DNA from: Echinometra lucunter
Lineage: Eukaryota > Echinodermata > Echinoidea > Camarodonta > Echinometridae
Direction of reading: 5' to 3'
NCBI GenBank assembly: GCA_029962745.1
Contig: CM057158.1
Span: 12,432,776-12,496,775, forward strand
DNA: 64,000 nt
Below are positions 1 through 14,000 of the stretch, in pieces. Made by a program: the position numbers and the translations under genes. Position 1 is the first letter of the stretch, and the number at the start of each line of letters is the position of its first letter. The notes under the pieces are model-generated. The model was not told the origin of the DNA. It was given only the letters and a program-made list of their open reading frames with translations, and ran no database searches.

Positions 1-50
1 TTGAAGAATTATAGTATGGATGAGCCTGGTTTAGAACACAAGAATTTTAT

Positions 51-249
51 CTGATATTGCCATGATGTTCAAATTTTTGTCAGAGTGCAGAATGTTGGTG
101 AAATCTCATTTTCATTTTGTATCATAACATTGGTGCACAAAATACAAATATACAGAACAAAAAATCTTATTGAAAAGCAAACATCAGGTTGCTTCAGGTG
201 ATGAATATAGAATTCAAGCACTGGTTATTACTTGGTATCTATCTGTCAT

Positions 250-313
<64 letters not shown>
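51..313. repeat. CT microsatellite (251-313)
   Basis: About 31 uninterrupted CT units at 251-313. The Leu/Ser and Arg/Glu ORFs across it are artefacts. Confidence 0.95.
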
Positions 314-315
<2 letters not shown>

Positions 316-1889
316 GTGTGTATTTATTTCCTTATATCCAATGATTTTTTTTGTTTTTGTTTCCTTTTTTTTCTCTTTTGCCTTGTTAGCTTTTTTGACA
401 TGTTGAGAGACATCAACTCTCTTTCTCCTGGACTTCCTGGAGTTAAACATACATTTAAGGACAGGACACAACTTGAAAATGCACCCTTTTATTAAATTTG
501 TATCAAAGAAATTTACAGGCATACCATCACAACTTCTTGAAACAATAATAATCCTGCTGCATGATGTGAGTACGTGACCCTGTTACTTTTTATTTTACCA
601 TTTTTCCATATAATACCTTGCTTTATCCTGGCGATATCGTCATAATTTTATGAAGTTGCGGGTAAAATATACTAGAGCTGGTGCAAGTATGATACACTTC
701 CATGGAAAGTTATTTGCCCTAATTCTTGAAGTTTTGTTATGATCTGTACCAAGCAATAACTTCTTCTAAGGGTTGGCTGAATGCAGATGGTCTGTGTTTG
801 ATGCACAGTGAATACCTGAATCGGAGAGACATTACCAAGTGGTCGGAACACTTGACTGCAGATGTGAAAACCAGGGGTTCTTTGTCTTTGCGTAAGAGTG
901 AAGCATTGATCTGTATTTGCCTCGCCTTACCAGGGAGAGAAATGGTGATCTAGTATAGGATGACTGGGTTCACTCATCTAGAAATAAGATTGTAATCCAT
1001 TCAGTGAAGATAACACTGCATTCCAAAATTCTAGTCATCAACTTTCAATGTATTTCCATCCGCCCCTTTCTTCTAGCATAAATAATGGAATAGAAATAAT
1101 AAATACCTTATTAAAATCATGGATTTGATATCATGTTGATGGGATTGAATTCTTTGACATGTATGATGTATGATATATGAATATTTATATATATATACTG
1201 TATATAACATATTGTTGAATCCGTCGAATAAAACAATAATGATAATAATAATATAATATAACAGACCATTCAAAGTAACAACATAATTGTGATAAGATAT
1301 AAACCTGAGCCTGATCAGTTAACTGTAGACAATATGTCCATCCATGCTGTTGTAAACACCTTTATATGGATTCTAATTTTAGTAGGCAACCATGGCAACC
1401 AAATTGTATGAAATTTTAAAACTCCTCCATTGATGCCCTTAATAGTGAAACATTTGAAGAAAATGAAAAGATTTGAACACAGTGAAAAATTTGTCCATCC
1501 ATGATGAACTTATCAGGTTCACCTACCTCTAATAAAAGTGTAGAAATCCACTCTCACTTAGCCCGAGACATTTGTTTATTTATTCTTTGAAGTGAAAGCA
1601 GCTTGGTTCTTTTTATTGTGGGTACTGCACTACCATCATGTAATCATATAAGCGTTATTGCCTGGAACAGTTATATTCATGGAGCTTTTTTTCATTTTTC
1701 ATGGGATTATTGAGTATTTATTTCTGAGGAATCCCAGGATATATAAGAGTCCCTTGAAAGGAGGATGGCCACAAGCTTGCTGGTACTACTCAGGTCTCAT
1801 GACATAAGTTGCTGGTTCCCTAAAGGATATCACATGTGGATGATGTGGCAAATTGGCACCGTAGTACATTTACCGTCTGGTTCTGCTCA

Positions 1890-2110
1890 TCTCTCTCTCT
1901 CTCTCACCCTTCCTCTCTCCCTTTCCTCTCTCGCCCTTCCTCTCTCCCCTCCCCCTCTCTGCTTCTCTATCTCTTCCCTCTTTCCCTCTGTCTTCCCCAT
2001 TGTCTATTTTCCCCATGTCTCTCTCCTAATCACTTTCTTGTTTGTTTCTCTTTCTCTGTCTATCACTCCCCTCCTTCTTCTTCCCCTCTCTCCTTTCACT
2101 TTTCTTTCTC
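1890..2110. repeat. CT-rich low-complexity tract
   Basis: Pyrimidine-rich imperfect CTCTC/CTTCC DNA, no coding sense. Confidence 0.85.
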
Positions 2111-2235
2111 TCCTTTCTCATTTATGTTTATCAACCATCTGTTTCAAACTCTACATTATCTTTTATTCATTATGTTTTAAGTAGCAGAGCCTTTTGTGTT
2201 ATGTATGAGGCAGATACTGGTGCTTTACAAGAAGC

Positions 2236-2280
<45 letters not shown>

Positions 2281-2282
2281 AT
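2236..2282. repeat. CAT microsatellite
   Basis: About 15 CAT units. Confidence 0.95.
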
Positions 2283-4348
2283 CACACAGAATGTGTCATC
2301 TGATGTTAATTCATTATCTCCAAATGGTTGCTTTAGATTTGATGATTAAAATGTATTTGTTGTTGTTGTTGTTGCAATTACTGAATTCATGAATTATGCT
2401 GAATGACCTTAAACTTGTTTTTGTCAATTTCTTTTTTAGATTCATAAAAGTATTCATAGCACATTATTTTTCTTACAATGTTTATAAGATAACAGTGTTA
2501 TTGTAAATAGGTGAACATGTTATGGTAAGATGCTTTGATTATTAGATTTGTACTCTGTGGCATCATTCCCTTTTGTTTTTGATTATTGTCCGTGAAATTG
2601 AATTGGCAACAACAATAGTTTCTGATTAATGTTTATTATTTGCCTTAAAGTCACATGGCTCATTCTTTCAGCAAGAAACTGCCAAGTAGGTAACTGTTGT
2701 GAAGCTACAATTCTACTATTTTGCTTGAACACCCAATATATACCAGCATAAATGTAAGGTCTCGCATCCATTAGTTTGTTGGTTTTACTCCAACATGCTG
2801 GTAGGAAACAAATGAAATATTTACATCCATCTACCTCTTTATGATCGCTCCCGTTTCAATCTGACACACCCTACATCACAAGTATTTCTTGGTGGATTGA
2901 TCAATTTTTTCGATGTGATAATTTATCTTTTATTCATTGCACTGAGGTAAAGCATAAAATATTATAAATGTTTTGAATAAAACATATTTGAAAGAGAGAG
3001 AGAGAGAGAGAAAGGGGGAAATTTGAGAGTAGAGAAAATGCAGCCACCCATATGGCCCGTTAACATTAATTTTACTGACATGATGATTGATGTATATTTA
3101 TATAAAAGTGGAAGTTATTTCTAAAACAAATATGTTTTAGTAGCATACTGGATATTTCCTAATATCTAGCTCAAAATAATGCATGAGAGAAGTATCTTGG
3201 ACTTTCTTGATATGTTCCAGTTGTCCTCTGCTTAGAGCAAAAAGGGGGTTGACTCTTTGCAGAGTTATAGGCTTGTGAGTTGAGTCCTTCTGGCTGTCAA
3301 CAGACGACATAACTAAAAATTGTGAAATAACATTTATCCTTGAAAAGTTCATTATGTCCTTTTGTGGCAGAGTGGGTGTTAAAAATGTAAAAAGTTCACA
3401 AACATTTTCCAAAATAGTCTCTGTGAGCAATTTCAGTACAATATCAACAGAAGTCTTTAGAAAAGTTTTATTTTTTGATAGAAGTGTTAAAGGTTGTTGT
3501 AATTTTCCCATATTTCAGTAGGGGGCCTTAGAGTCTTTTTTCATGCAGTCTTTGAAAGTGTGCTGCTTGTCAAGCATAAATATGAAAATATTTTGCATTT
3601 AAGTTTGATGCAACAGTGATAAATGATTCTAGTCTTTAAGTCTTTCAGTCTTTAAGTTACAAGCTTTCCTCTACCGAGTGGTTACATACATTATTATATT
3701 CTTGGACTATCATATCTCATTTGCAATAGAATATTAACAAACTGTTTTGACATAAGAGTCTTATTCATCCAATGGTTTGGTCTTTCCAAGGCAAAGGTAT
3801 AACACAGATGTGACACAGAATACATACAACACTTCCTAAACTCTGTCTAGTTTTATATTGTTGAATTAATTAACTACATATAAATCATATGAAATGAAGA
3901 AATATTGCTATGGATGGAATGGAAACCCTTTCCATGCCTCTAAACAAGGTATATTTCATGAAGAAACCGACCAGCAAATTTACCAATTTCATCATGCTAC
4001 ACCATATGGTGTATGGGGTGGAGCAGATGGCCTATATGAAGTAGAAAATGAATCCCCCCTTCAGATTGGAGTTCATTTTTACTGGTACTCCTAACTCACT
4101 GGGAAGCAACAAATTTTGTAGAGAAAACAAACCAGCTTTATTATTCTGTAATGGTGTAGGTTTATTTAATTCAATTATGTATTTTTCAGGTTCATTTTCA
4201 ACAAATATATGCAGGACACAGAACTCATTTGACCTGAGTAACGAATAAAGGAAATGATTTTTAAATTTTTTTTTCAACTTACAGTTTAATAACTGTGAAG
4301 GGGTTGTGCTTATAAAAAAAAAAAAAAGGTATACAATCAGCAGAGAGA

Positions 4349-4365
4349 GGGGGGGGGGGGGGGGG
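4349..4365. repeat. G17 homopolymer
   Basis: 17 consecutive G, preceded by GAGAGA. Confidence 0.95.
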
Positions 4366-7300
4366 ACGGAGAAAGAAAGAGACCGGTTGTTTGGCCCCTT
4401 ACTTCCAAATGATTTGGTAGCCTTCTGCAGCAGCCTAATGAAATAAATACAAGTGCATTTCTGAGAAAAAAGGGAGTTTTAATGGTAACAGAAGAAGAGA
4501 AATGAACAGAGTTGGAAACCTTCCTTGATGGAAAAGCTGAAGAAGGAATGAAGATGGAACCAAATGAAGGAGAAGGAAGAATTTAAACTTGCCATCGTGG
4601 TTGATAGGTTGTTTGATCAGGGGGCATGGCTGTGTGTGTATTGCTGGTTCCATGACGTATTGAGATAGCGTGAGGGCGATGCAGCCGCTACAGTTGCGGC
4701 TTGTGGCCAGCCGAGGGATGGTTGTTTCACTGGTTCACCTGAATCAACACACCCATCTTCCGCACAGACACTGACCAAGAAGTATGCTCTTTTTCACGTT
4801 TCTTCTTGCTGAAAATGGAAGAGAAAATTGGTATTTCTTGGAAGAATGTGACTCATATTTGTTATGGTTGTTGTTTTTGTTGCATGCAGGTTCTCATTAT
4901 TTTTCCATCTTTGCTCTGACTCAAATTCAATTGGAATCTATATTTTGATGATTTATTATAGTTGTTAATGCTCTCCATTTCCAGATGAAATGTAACATAA
5001 TTTGATATGTAGTCAGATTCACATCATACAAATTGTATATAATCGACTTTCTCTAGTTGATAAGCTGATTTATCATTTGTGGAACTACTAGTACTCATTA
5101 CTTGAATATAATGAAAATTATGCAAATCACCTTTGTGATATAATTTCTATCATCAATTTCATTTACAGTTTTTATCAATAAGAACCCTGTATGATTCTTG
5201 AGAGCTCTAGTGTCTCCTTCACCTGTCTGCTGCAGTTTCCAACTTCTTCTCATATTCCTTATTTCTCTCCTTCTTCTTATTATTTCCATGTTGTTGACAT
5301 CATCAAAGGTACCAAATTATGATGGTCATCTTGATTGTAGAAACTTATAATGATATCTTGATTAACTGTATGTAATATAGTCAGGTATTAGCATTAAAAT
5401 TCTAATTCAAATTTACCCCGAAATAAATATAAAGCACTTTGAATATGTCTGTGATGTTACCGGGAATATACTATTGATTTCAGAACACGTTTGGAAGAAA
5501 ATGCTCTGAATAGCCCTGAGTATGAAAATTACACGTACACAGCTAACGCTATACCTCCAGCTGCCCGCCTGCCTACCATACTAGCTGGCATTGCTGCGTT
5601 GCCGTTGTGATCATGCTGGTACGTTTATTCATATTGATCACGTTTTCAGGATATCATCTTGCCTTTAATCAGCTGGTAGTGTGTACATAGTGGAGGACAG
5701 TTAGAAGATTAAAGCTCATCGTGAGTCGGGATTGCAGCTAGCTAGCGATAGCAGCCATCTTTCTCTATACCTGCTTCCTCACGCTCGTTAAATCTCACTT
5801 CTGTCTGCAGGCACCTGTGTGTTTGTGTGTGTTTTTAAGGTAGGGGTATTTCTTTATTTTATTGTTTACGTTTGGAGAGCTAGCAAGCACTGGATGTTAT
5901 CTTGAAATAATGCATATATTGGGAATACTTGTTAATTCATTGCAGACCTTGAGCTGTTGTTCACATTTTCGTAGAACAGTTCAAATTCATTGATCTTGCA
6001 TTGTACATAGTGTACGCCTGGTGATATGTGGGTTATGAGTATGATGATATTGTAATTTCACCTCTTTGTTTACTTTCTGTGAAAAATCAGTCTATGGATC
6101 TAGTTGTTGATGAAAGACTTTACAATTGTGTCAGGCTAACAGATTCATAAATGTTTTCGAATGTTATGCCTCCATCTTATTTGGTGACAATGCCAAAAGA
6201 TTGCCTGACATTGCAACATATTATTCATGCAACCTTCATTCCGATCATGCACAACTTGTTGTATGAAGGCCTAGAATAAGTGCACCATTTTTTTTTTCCA
6301 CAAAGGACTTTGGGTAAGCATTGAACATTGTAAATACAATAATCATGAACTGGTTGATTTTCCTAGAGGACTACTGTGTTGGAGATGAATTAATTAAGTT
6401 TGGGATGAAATAATAGTTTTACTTTTACAGATTGGCAACAGTCATTTTTGTTTTCCACTCCTACATGGTTTGAAAAAATAAAGATGTATTTGAAATGAAC
6501 CATTGTGCATGAAAATTCCAAAATTAAACAGAAAAATTATATATTGAATATTGCATTGCCAATTTAGAAAGGTACAATCAAATTGCTCTTAATTGAGAAT
6601 GGCACAACATGCTGCATTGGAAATGGACTCAAAATTTGCAGTGAATTTTTAATCTTCTGCTCGTAGATATGTATAATGTGTAATTCCTAACATTCTTGAC
6701 CAAACTACTGCAAAAGTGATGCTAAAATTAAATGGAGACATTGTACTGCTGTGGGTTAATTGACACATCTGTGGTATCATGTCTAGTATCTCGTCCTCAA
6801 CCCCTCACTGGCATGGTGTATTCTGTGATGTTTCTTGTCAGGAAATGTCATTACCAAGTTCATTTTTACATCTGGTACCAGAGCAAGGGGTACAATGGTT
6901 GTTGTGTTGGAATAGAACCAGGACACTTTTCCAGAGTCTGTGTTCAAAATGATGTGTTTTTCAGGTCACACCCATAAATGTTTTATCCTTCTTCATTTGA
7001 ATGAAAACCTACCCTTTGTTTGCAAAGCTGTAGCTATTATAGCTGTAATTTAATGCATCGTTTTTGTAAGACATTGTTTGCTCTTTGTTTTGTGTAAATT
7101 CTTTGATATTGTGATTTTTACTTCATGGGTTTTAATTGATAATTTCCCAGCTTCCTATATTTCCTAGGTTTCCAAATTTGCAACGTAAAACCCGCTGATA
7201 GCACCTGTGATAGTATATTGATTGCCAGCACATTGCAATAAACACATATTCAATGCTGACCATATGTTAACCTCAAACCTTGTTAACAATACGTTTGCTT

Positions 7301-9249
7301 GCATATCAGTTTTGTAAATACTATAGTTTGCATTGAGTTTTTGACTGAAGTGGTTAATCCATTGCATATTAAATGAGAATAAGTGTACAACTATAAAGGA
7401 TGAAATATGTAAAAGTTTCTACAAAGTGAAATGTTTGCAGATGTTGAATATTACAAAGTTAGGTTTAAAGTATAGCAATCACCAAAAGGCATTTTGTTCT
7501 GTTTTTAGGGATTTAATGTTATTTTACTACATTCAGCATAATGAGCTTTGAACATTGCTTCCATAAAGGGATATTGCAAGTTCAAATATACTTGCAATAA
7601 ATAACGTGAAAGCCACTAGTGAGGTATACCAGTTTTCACAGTCGCACGATTGGGCATGAATTAGGGCATTATGTATGGAATCAAACTGTAAACGCTGTAA
7701 TTGTATGGTCTTATGGTATCCATTAACTCCTAGAATGCCGTGAGAATTTTTTGAGGGTGGTCTATTTCACAAGTACTAGTTTTGCAGAAATCATCTGTTT
7801 CAGGTGATTGATAAACTTTAAGGACAGAACTGAAAAGTTAGGCCGTTCTATCTCCATCTCTTTCTCCTCATCTCTTCATCTCTTCATCTCTCTCTCTCTC
7901 TCTCTCTATCTGTCATTTTGAAGTTCAACCATGTCTTTGTTTGGTCAGTATGATCATGTTCATCTGAACTTCCCCCCTGGAATATATACATGTATTCAAT
8001 TTTTTTCTCTCCCCTCTCCATTTTAATTCTTTTTATAGTGTCCTGTTTTGTTCTTCTGCTCCTCCTTATACATCTCTTCACCTCTCTCCAGTACGTTGTC
8101 CCATCTTTCCTTCCTTCATTACCGGACAAACTCCCTATATCGGGGTAATCCTTCCATAAAACATGACTCTTCTTGATATCTCCAACACCATCCCGGCCCG
8201 CCAGCCTGCCATTCAGCTTGCCAGGGCTGGTTGATCATGGGATGTTTCTACCAGATGTTTCTGGGTTAATACAATTCATTATTCTGCACATCTGGCGGAG
8301 AGGGTGCCTGGTTTTGGGAAACCGATTACGCACACACGTGGCGCGATTCTATAATGAGAATAGCAAGTTGGCGCGAAATGGCATACATCTATTACATGTT
8401 GGTGTATTAATTTTGCAGAGGTATACCGGTACAGAAGATGGAGTTATATGTCATAGATTAGACAGGCCGATATCAAAGAGGATACTGAGCTTGTTAAAAA
8501 CTAACTGAACAAAGACCCTTCTCTTATACCAGTTTGACTACCGGTATACCAAATATGGATGTAGTGAAGGCCACTTCCAGGACAATCATTAGGATATTTT
8601 TCCCTGATTAAGATAAAACTGCTTTGAAGAAAATAAAGTTTCTACTGATTTGCCATTCTGAGTTGCTTAGTTAAGTGCATTGAATATGAGGGGGAAAACA
8701 GAGTTAAATTAGTATGCAAAATGAATATTCGGCTCAAACACTTCAGGTATTTCTTGTTTTATTTCAAATATGAGGGCAGTTGAAGAGCAATCTTTCAAGG
8801 GAACCTTTTTATTATGATATTCTTCCTAATTGATATATATGAACAAAATGAGAAAGCTCAGAAAACTAGTTTTTACCTTTCCCAGGACTCATGCTTCTCT
8901 TTAATTTTACAGGAAAGTTTGAACGCCCTTATTCTCTCAGGAGATAACATACAGAGAAACTGGAGGCAATGCGTAATGCAAGCTACAGCCTACCTTGCAA
9001 AATCCTATTTTTGGTTTTGTGCATAATTCTCATCTGTAAGGTATAGGTATAGCTCCTATACTTGCTGGTAGTAACACAGCTGTCTCAGTATATATTGTTT
9101 TAGTTCTGCCTCATATTGAGATTTGTGTCATTGAAGTTGGTGGTCGTATCGTCTTACCATCTGATATGAAATATGCGGGTAAGTGTTAATATCTATTGTC
9201 TCCTATGTGTCCTGTGCATATTCTAGCTAAATATCTGCTTTTTTTCATC

Positions 9250-9590
9250 TATCTCTTTTACTCTCTTTCTCTCTCAATCTCTCCCTCTCTGTCTTCTCTA
9301 TCTCTCACTTTTTTTTCTCTCTCTCTCTTTCTATCTTTCTCTTTTTTCTTTCCCCTCTCTCCCTCTCTCTATCTCTCTCTCCCTCGCTTTATCGAGTATA
9401 TTTCTGATTTCTCCCTCTCTATATCATTTTCCCCACATTTTCTTTTTCTTTATTTGTATAAAATTTATACAAGTTGTTTAATTTTATTTTACTGTGTAGA
9501 AATTGTCTATTTGAAATATATCTTCTCTCTCTCTCTCTATGTTCAAATAGAAATTGTCCATTTTCAAAATATCTTTTATTCCCCCCCCCC
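9250..9590. repeat. CT-rich low-complexity tract
   Basis: Imperfect CTCT/TTTCT runs ending in a C run near 9587. The long Leu/Ser/Phe ORF over it is an artefact. Confidence 0.85.
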
Positions 9591-10268
9591 CTATGTTTTT
9601 AAAAAATATTTCCAGAAATGTTGTTTGAAAGAGTACCATAAAGCCTACTGCAAAAAATATGTCTATTTCTTCATAATGTGCATTTTAAAAAGTAATTATC
9701 AATCCTGGATAGGCCTGTTAATGACCTTGACACATAGTCATAAGAAAGCAGATGTACACAGGTCAACTTGTTTTTCATGAGTGCTGTCATCATAGGGTGT
9801 GATTGATTGTGAGGGGAAGATAACTGTCAACAGCTATCACCAAAAGCTCCCCCATTAGAATGGGATTAACCCTGAACAGGTTAGTTTAATTAGCACCCAT
9901 GTGCTCAGCTTGTTACAGGATTAAAGCCTCTCTGAGGACATATCTCAAGTCTATAAACCACCTGAGCCTTCACTAGTCTACATATTCAGACACTTGTAGG
10001 TAAAGCCAATCAAACCATCTACAGCACATCCTTAAAGAGCAGCAACATCATAGAGGATACATGGATATGGATGTGTGTAAGATTTGTTCTAGGGAAGTGT
10101 AATAATTTAGGATTATTCACATATCTGATTTAAGTGGGTTTCCCCATCTTGTTCTGTAAAGTTGTCTTTTGCCTGTGTCTCCAAAATCAAGGGATTAGAG
10201 GAGTATCACTGGTACTGCTGTTCTCCAGCAAGGTTTTATTGTGGTGGGAACAATGTTACATAATGCTG

Positions 10269-10462
10269 CACTCAACCCAGGTGAGGTGAATGGGTACCTG
10301 GCAGGAATTCATTCCTTGAAATGCTTGCGCACTGTAAAAGGCTGCCGGGCTAAAGCTGGGGTAATAATATCCAAGTCCTTTGGAAGCACATAGAGACGTT
10401 ATATCATAATGTGATATGCGCTATACAAGAACTGTATATTATCATTATTATTATTAATAATC
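10269..10462 (+). repeat. SINE-like dispersed repeat copy A
   Basis: Contains ACCCAGGTGAGG, AATGCTTGCGCACTG, GGGGTAATAATATCCAAG, ATGCGCTATACAAGAAC and an ATTATT tail. The same blocks recur at 44660-44811 and 45160-45415. The end resembles 3' tails of L2/CR1-type LINEs, as in tail-sharing SINEs. Confidence 0.65.
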
Positions 10463-13400
10463 AGGAAACTGTCAGAAAAGCAGAGATTTTATTGTTGACT
10501 AATTTCCAGCAGTGGGCCTACCATTTTGGCTAATTTTGCTGTAAACAGAATGTAGAAATTCAGAGTTTTCTTGAACGTAACATTTACCATAAACAGCTGT
10601 CAAATTATTGACCTCTGCATTACATTATTTATGGAAAGCGACAGTACACACATTGATATTCAAAATAATACTTGTGACTATGTGCTTAGACTAGAAGTCT
10701 ACTGGAAAATAGATTAGTCACAAGTGGATTTTCTCCCATACTAACGCCCCTCCCTCAAGGCGAGGTACAGCCCACCCCTGATACCATGAATGGGAGCTGC
10801 CCTATTTGCATGAGACCATAATGCGTTTCCCCTAGATTGCCCTGTGGGGTTCTACCATTTGGTTTGTTTGATTAGGAGTAAAAAATGTGTGCAGAAAACG
10901 AAGAGAGAGTTGGTCTGCCTGGTGGTTTTTGTCAGTGTATGCATGACATGTACACACAATGTGTGTTTCTGGGTGTAATAGTTTTCTTCAGGAGGGACGG
11001 TTAAAATAACTCGCCTGTGAGGCTACCAATGAATGGCACATATGTGCGTTTGGGAGTTGAGTGCATGTTGTATACCAGGAGGTCATTAGCTAAGTAGATT
11101 GTCGAGGAGGGAGAGTGTGCAAGCAGCTTAGCGTAACAAAAGCAGTTTGTTCGTCTGATGCTCTGGGTAAAAGAACACTTAGGCTGTGGCGAGTAACAAG
11201 GCTGCTGCTGCAGCGCCTGCCAGTTAAAAAAAAATTGTTAAAAGACATAAGAGAGCGTCAAGGCAGTCCTCATTGTGCAAGCCATTACCAGAGTCTCGCT
11301 ATCTTCCTATATGTCTCTGTGGTAATTGGACATCGTGGGTGTCTTGTTGGTCATGAATCTGATCTGACGTTTTGACAGAGCTTCAAGTTTCCTTGCAGCT
11401 CTTCATCTGCACTATTCGTTGAAGATTACCTTGTAAAGACTGTATCGCAGCAACTGTACTCACTGCCAATTCATGCCACCCAATACCTCCCTGCAAGATC
11501 TGCATCGATCACTACCTGTTGTTTTGGAAGAATATCGCTTGGTGGAGTACTGGTAATAGTCTTGATAGAGTGATAGTCTCCAGTTGCTTATATTAGATTG
11601 GAAGATTTTCATATGGTTTCTTTGGATGATCACCAACCTTTTGTCTATCTGCATTACACTGGTATGCTGAATTCATTAGCATAACCAAAAGAAAAAACCC
11701 ACCGATTATCATAGGCAGGACATATTGCTGACACACTATTCACAACTTCCATTCAGCATCTATGACTCTCAATCGGAATGGTCATTTAGGATTCTTAGTT
11801 CAACTTTGGAATACTGACAGTGACTTCTAGTTTTGGATTTGCACCTTCACTTTGCCCAATCATACTACCCAATGCTGGTTGGCGAGAAAGCGCACATGCA
11901 ATCTTCATCTCTCCTCCTACGTCCTGTGCCCGCGGTCAACCTTACCACCCCAATGGGCATCTTGAATGGTATGCTCAGACTCCCTCAATTTTCTATGGTG
12001 TGCTTTTGTGTGTTGATGTTGATACATTTTTTTCTTTATGATTTGCCATTATTGTTTAGGGAAGTATAGGAGAGAGTAGAGACTAGAGATTGTTGTGTGG
12101 TTGACTTCACTTATCATCTGTATAGTTTGAAAGTATTATTTCAACATTGTATTTGTAGGCTTATGAATGATTTTATTAACCATGTTGTCCTATTATATTT
12201 TGTTGCTTTTACCCCTTCATTGTAATTGTAACTTTTACAAATTAACCTTTTGTTAAAGAGTGGCTCAATGCTGAGTCATTTTGTTTGTGTATTTTATCAT
12301 TGACTCCCTTCTCTATGTTCCCTCTTCACTTTTGTTGAGTACCCTTTACTCTTAAAGCTTGTATCGCAGCTCATTTGCTAAATTGTTTTCTTAAATGAAA
12401 AAAAAAGAAAAAAGACAAGAATGACAAGGAATGAATCAATTGCCTTGACATATAGCTCAGCTTCAGCACCGTGGCATGAAATGAATCCATGCAGGCACTA
12501 GCCGTAACAAAGCTCCAATCTCCAACTACAAATCCCTTGCTGAAAAAGGAGAAAGAAAGTGTTGTTGCAAGTGGGTGAATCAATGCTCTTTAAAACATGA
12601 TCAAAAGAAGCAATTACCCTCACACAAAGACTCTTGTGGAGTCTTCTTTTGTGCTGGCTTCTTTGACTGTCCAATGCCATTCTGAACAGGGTTGGACAAA
12701 AGATGCTCGTAATAGGTGGATGCAGCCCATTGTGGATTCTCAATAGTGGTATTTTGTGAGCTTTATAGTTCAAACAGGCCATCTCCTATTAACATACTAA
12801 TCTCAATTCTTCACTCATGAAAGGTTGATTCTTGAAATCCATCCTCTGACCGGTGGGATACTGGTCTCCGTTTAGGTTGGGTAGGCCCTCAAAAACACTT
12901 CAGATTTCTTCATTTTCAGATGGTAAACAGCTAGATACTATCATACTAGCAAAACTATGCTGTGAATTTTTTCCTCCTCAAACTGAATATTCAACAAACA
13001 AGAGGCCAAAAATAGTTAAGATGTTGGGCCAATGATGTAAATTCCAGCACTGTTGACATGCCCTACATAGCAACTGCACATGTGCATGTAAACCCTGTGA
13101 AGTTTAAGTGCATGTATAAAACAAAAAATCTGTATCTCTTTACCACATGTTAACAAAGCAGTGGGGTTTTTGTAGGCCCTATGCGTAACTGTCCTGGTGG
13201 AAGAGTCGTAGCATATATGGCAGTATATGTGTCCATGGTCTGGTGTTCCTTTCAGATTCCCTGGAAATCATGGATGGAATATCAAATGATCTCACACTTG
13301 TATCTTGCATTACGAAGAGAACAATGGCGTGCTATGTTTAACCCCAAATTTAAGTCCAGACACTAAAAATTAAGGGATCGTTAGGTAGGACCCAGTAATG

Positions 13401-13896
13401 ACAGGATGTGAAGGGTCGTAGTGAAGACCCTAAGAATTCTATCTGGGCTCCCATAGCAAAAAGTTAAGTGTAGGTTAGTGATTATTTTGTATGACAGGAT
13501 TCTTCAAAAATACAGGATCCATTATTCAACTCGATATTCAAAACTCCCAGCGTTCAAATAATTTTGTTTTTTAAGGCTACCATGAAAGCTTTGTTTTGAT
13601 ACCCTTAATTTAATTATGTAGTTCGTCATGTTCATGGCAAATTCATATTAGTATAAATGTAGCTGACCATGAACTGTTCCTGGTATATTAAACTGTGCTG
13701 GTAATGTAAAATGATTCAAGAAAGAAAACAAGGTTGTTTTCTCATAATTGCATCTTTTAATGATAGTGTTCTATCTGCCACCAAGTAAGCTGGTGGTAAT
13801 GGACTGCAGGGAGAAGTTAAAATAAAGAATGGAGGAATCAGAGAGGTAATAAAGTGAGCTGCATGGAGCCATCTGTTAACCTAAACCCCCAGTTCT

Positions 13897-14000
13897 GGGT
13901 GCCGTTGCATAAAACTTGTTAATATAGTAACTTTGTCATCATGATAGTTACCATTGATTGCAAAGTTACTATAATAGCAAGTTTTTATGCAATGGCACCC
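13897..14000. mobile_element. 104-bp hairpin MITE
   Basis: GGGTGCCGTTGCATAAAACT...AGTAACTTTG is followed by its near-perfect inverse, so about 45 bp on each side pair with a small loop. No convincing target duplication. Confidence 0.8.

Noticed and set aside
9196..9780. 194-codon Leu/Ser/Phe-rich ORF
   Set aside because: Translation of a CT-rich low-complexity tract; no splice sites or homology to support it.
11115..11375. 86-codon ORF in a slightly GC-richer patch
   Set aside because: No recognisable domain; could be a 5' UTR exon but nothing in the sequence supports it.
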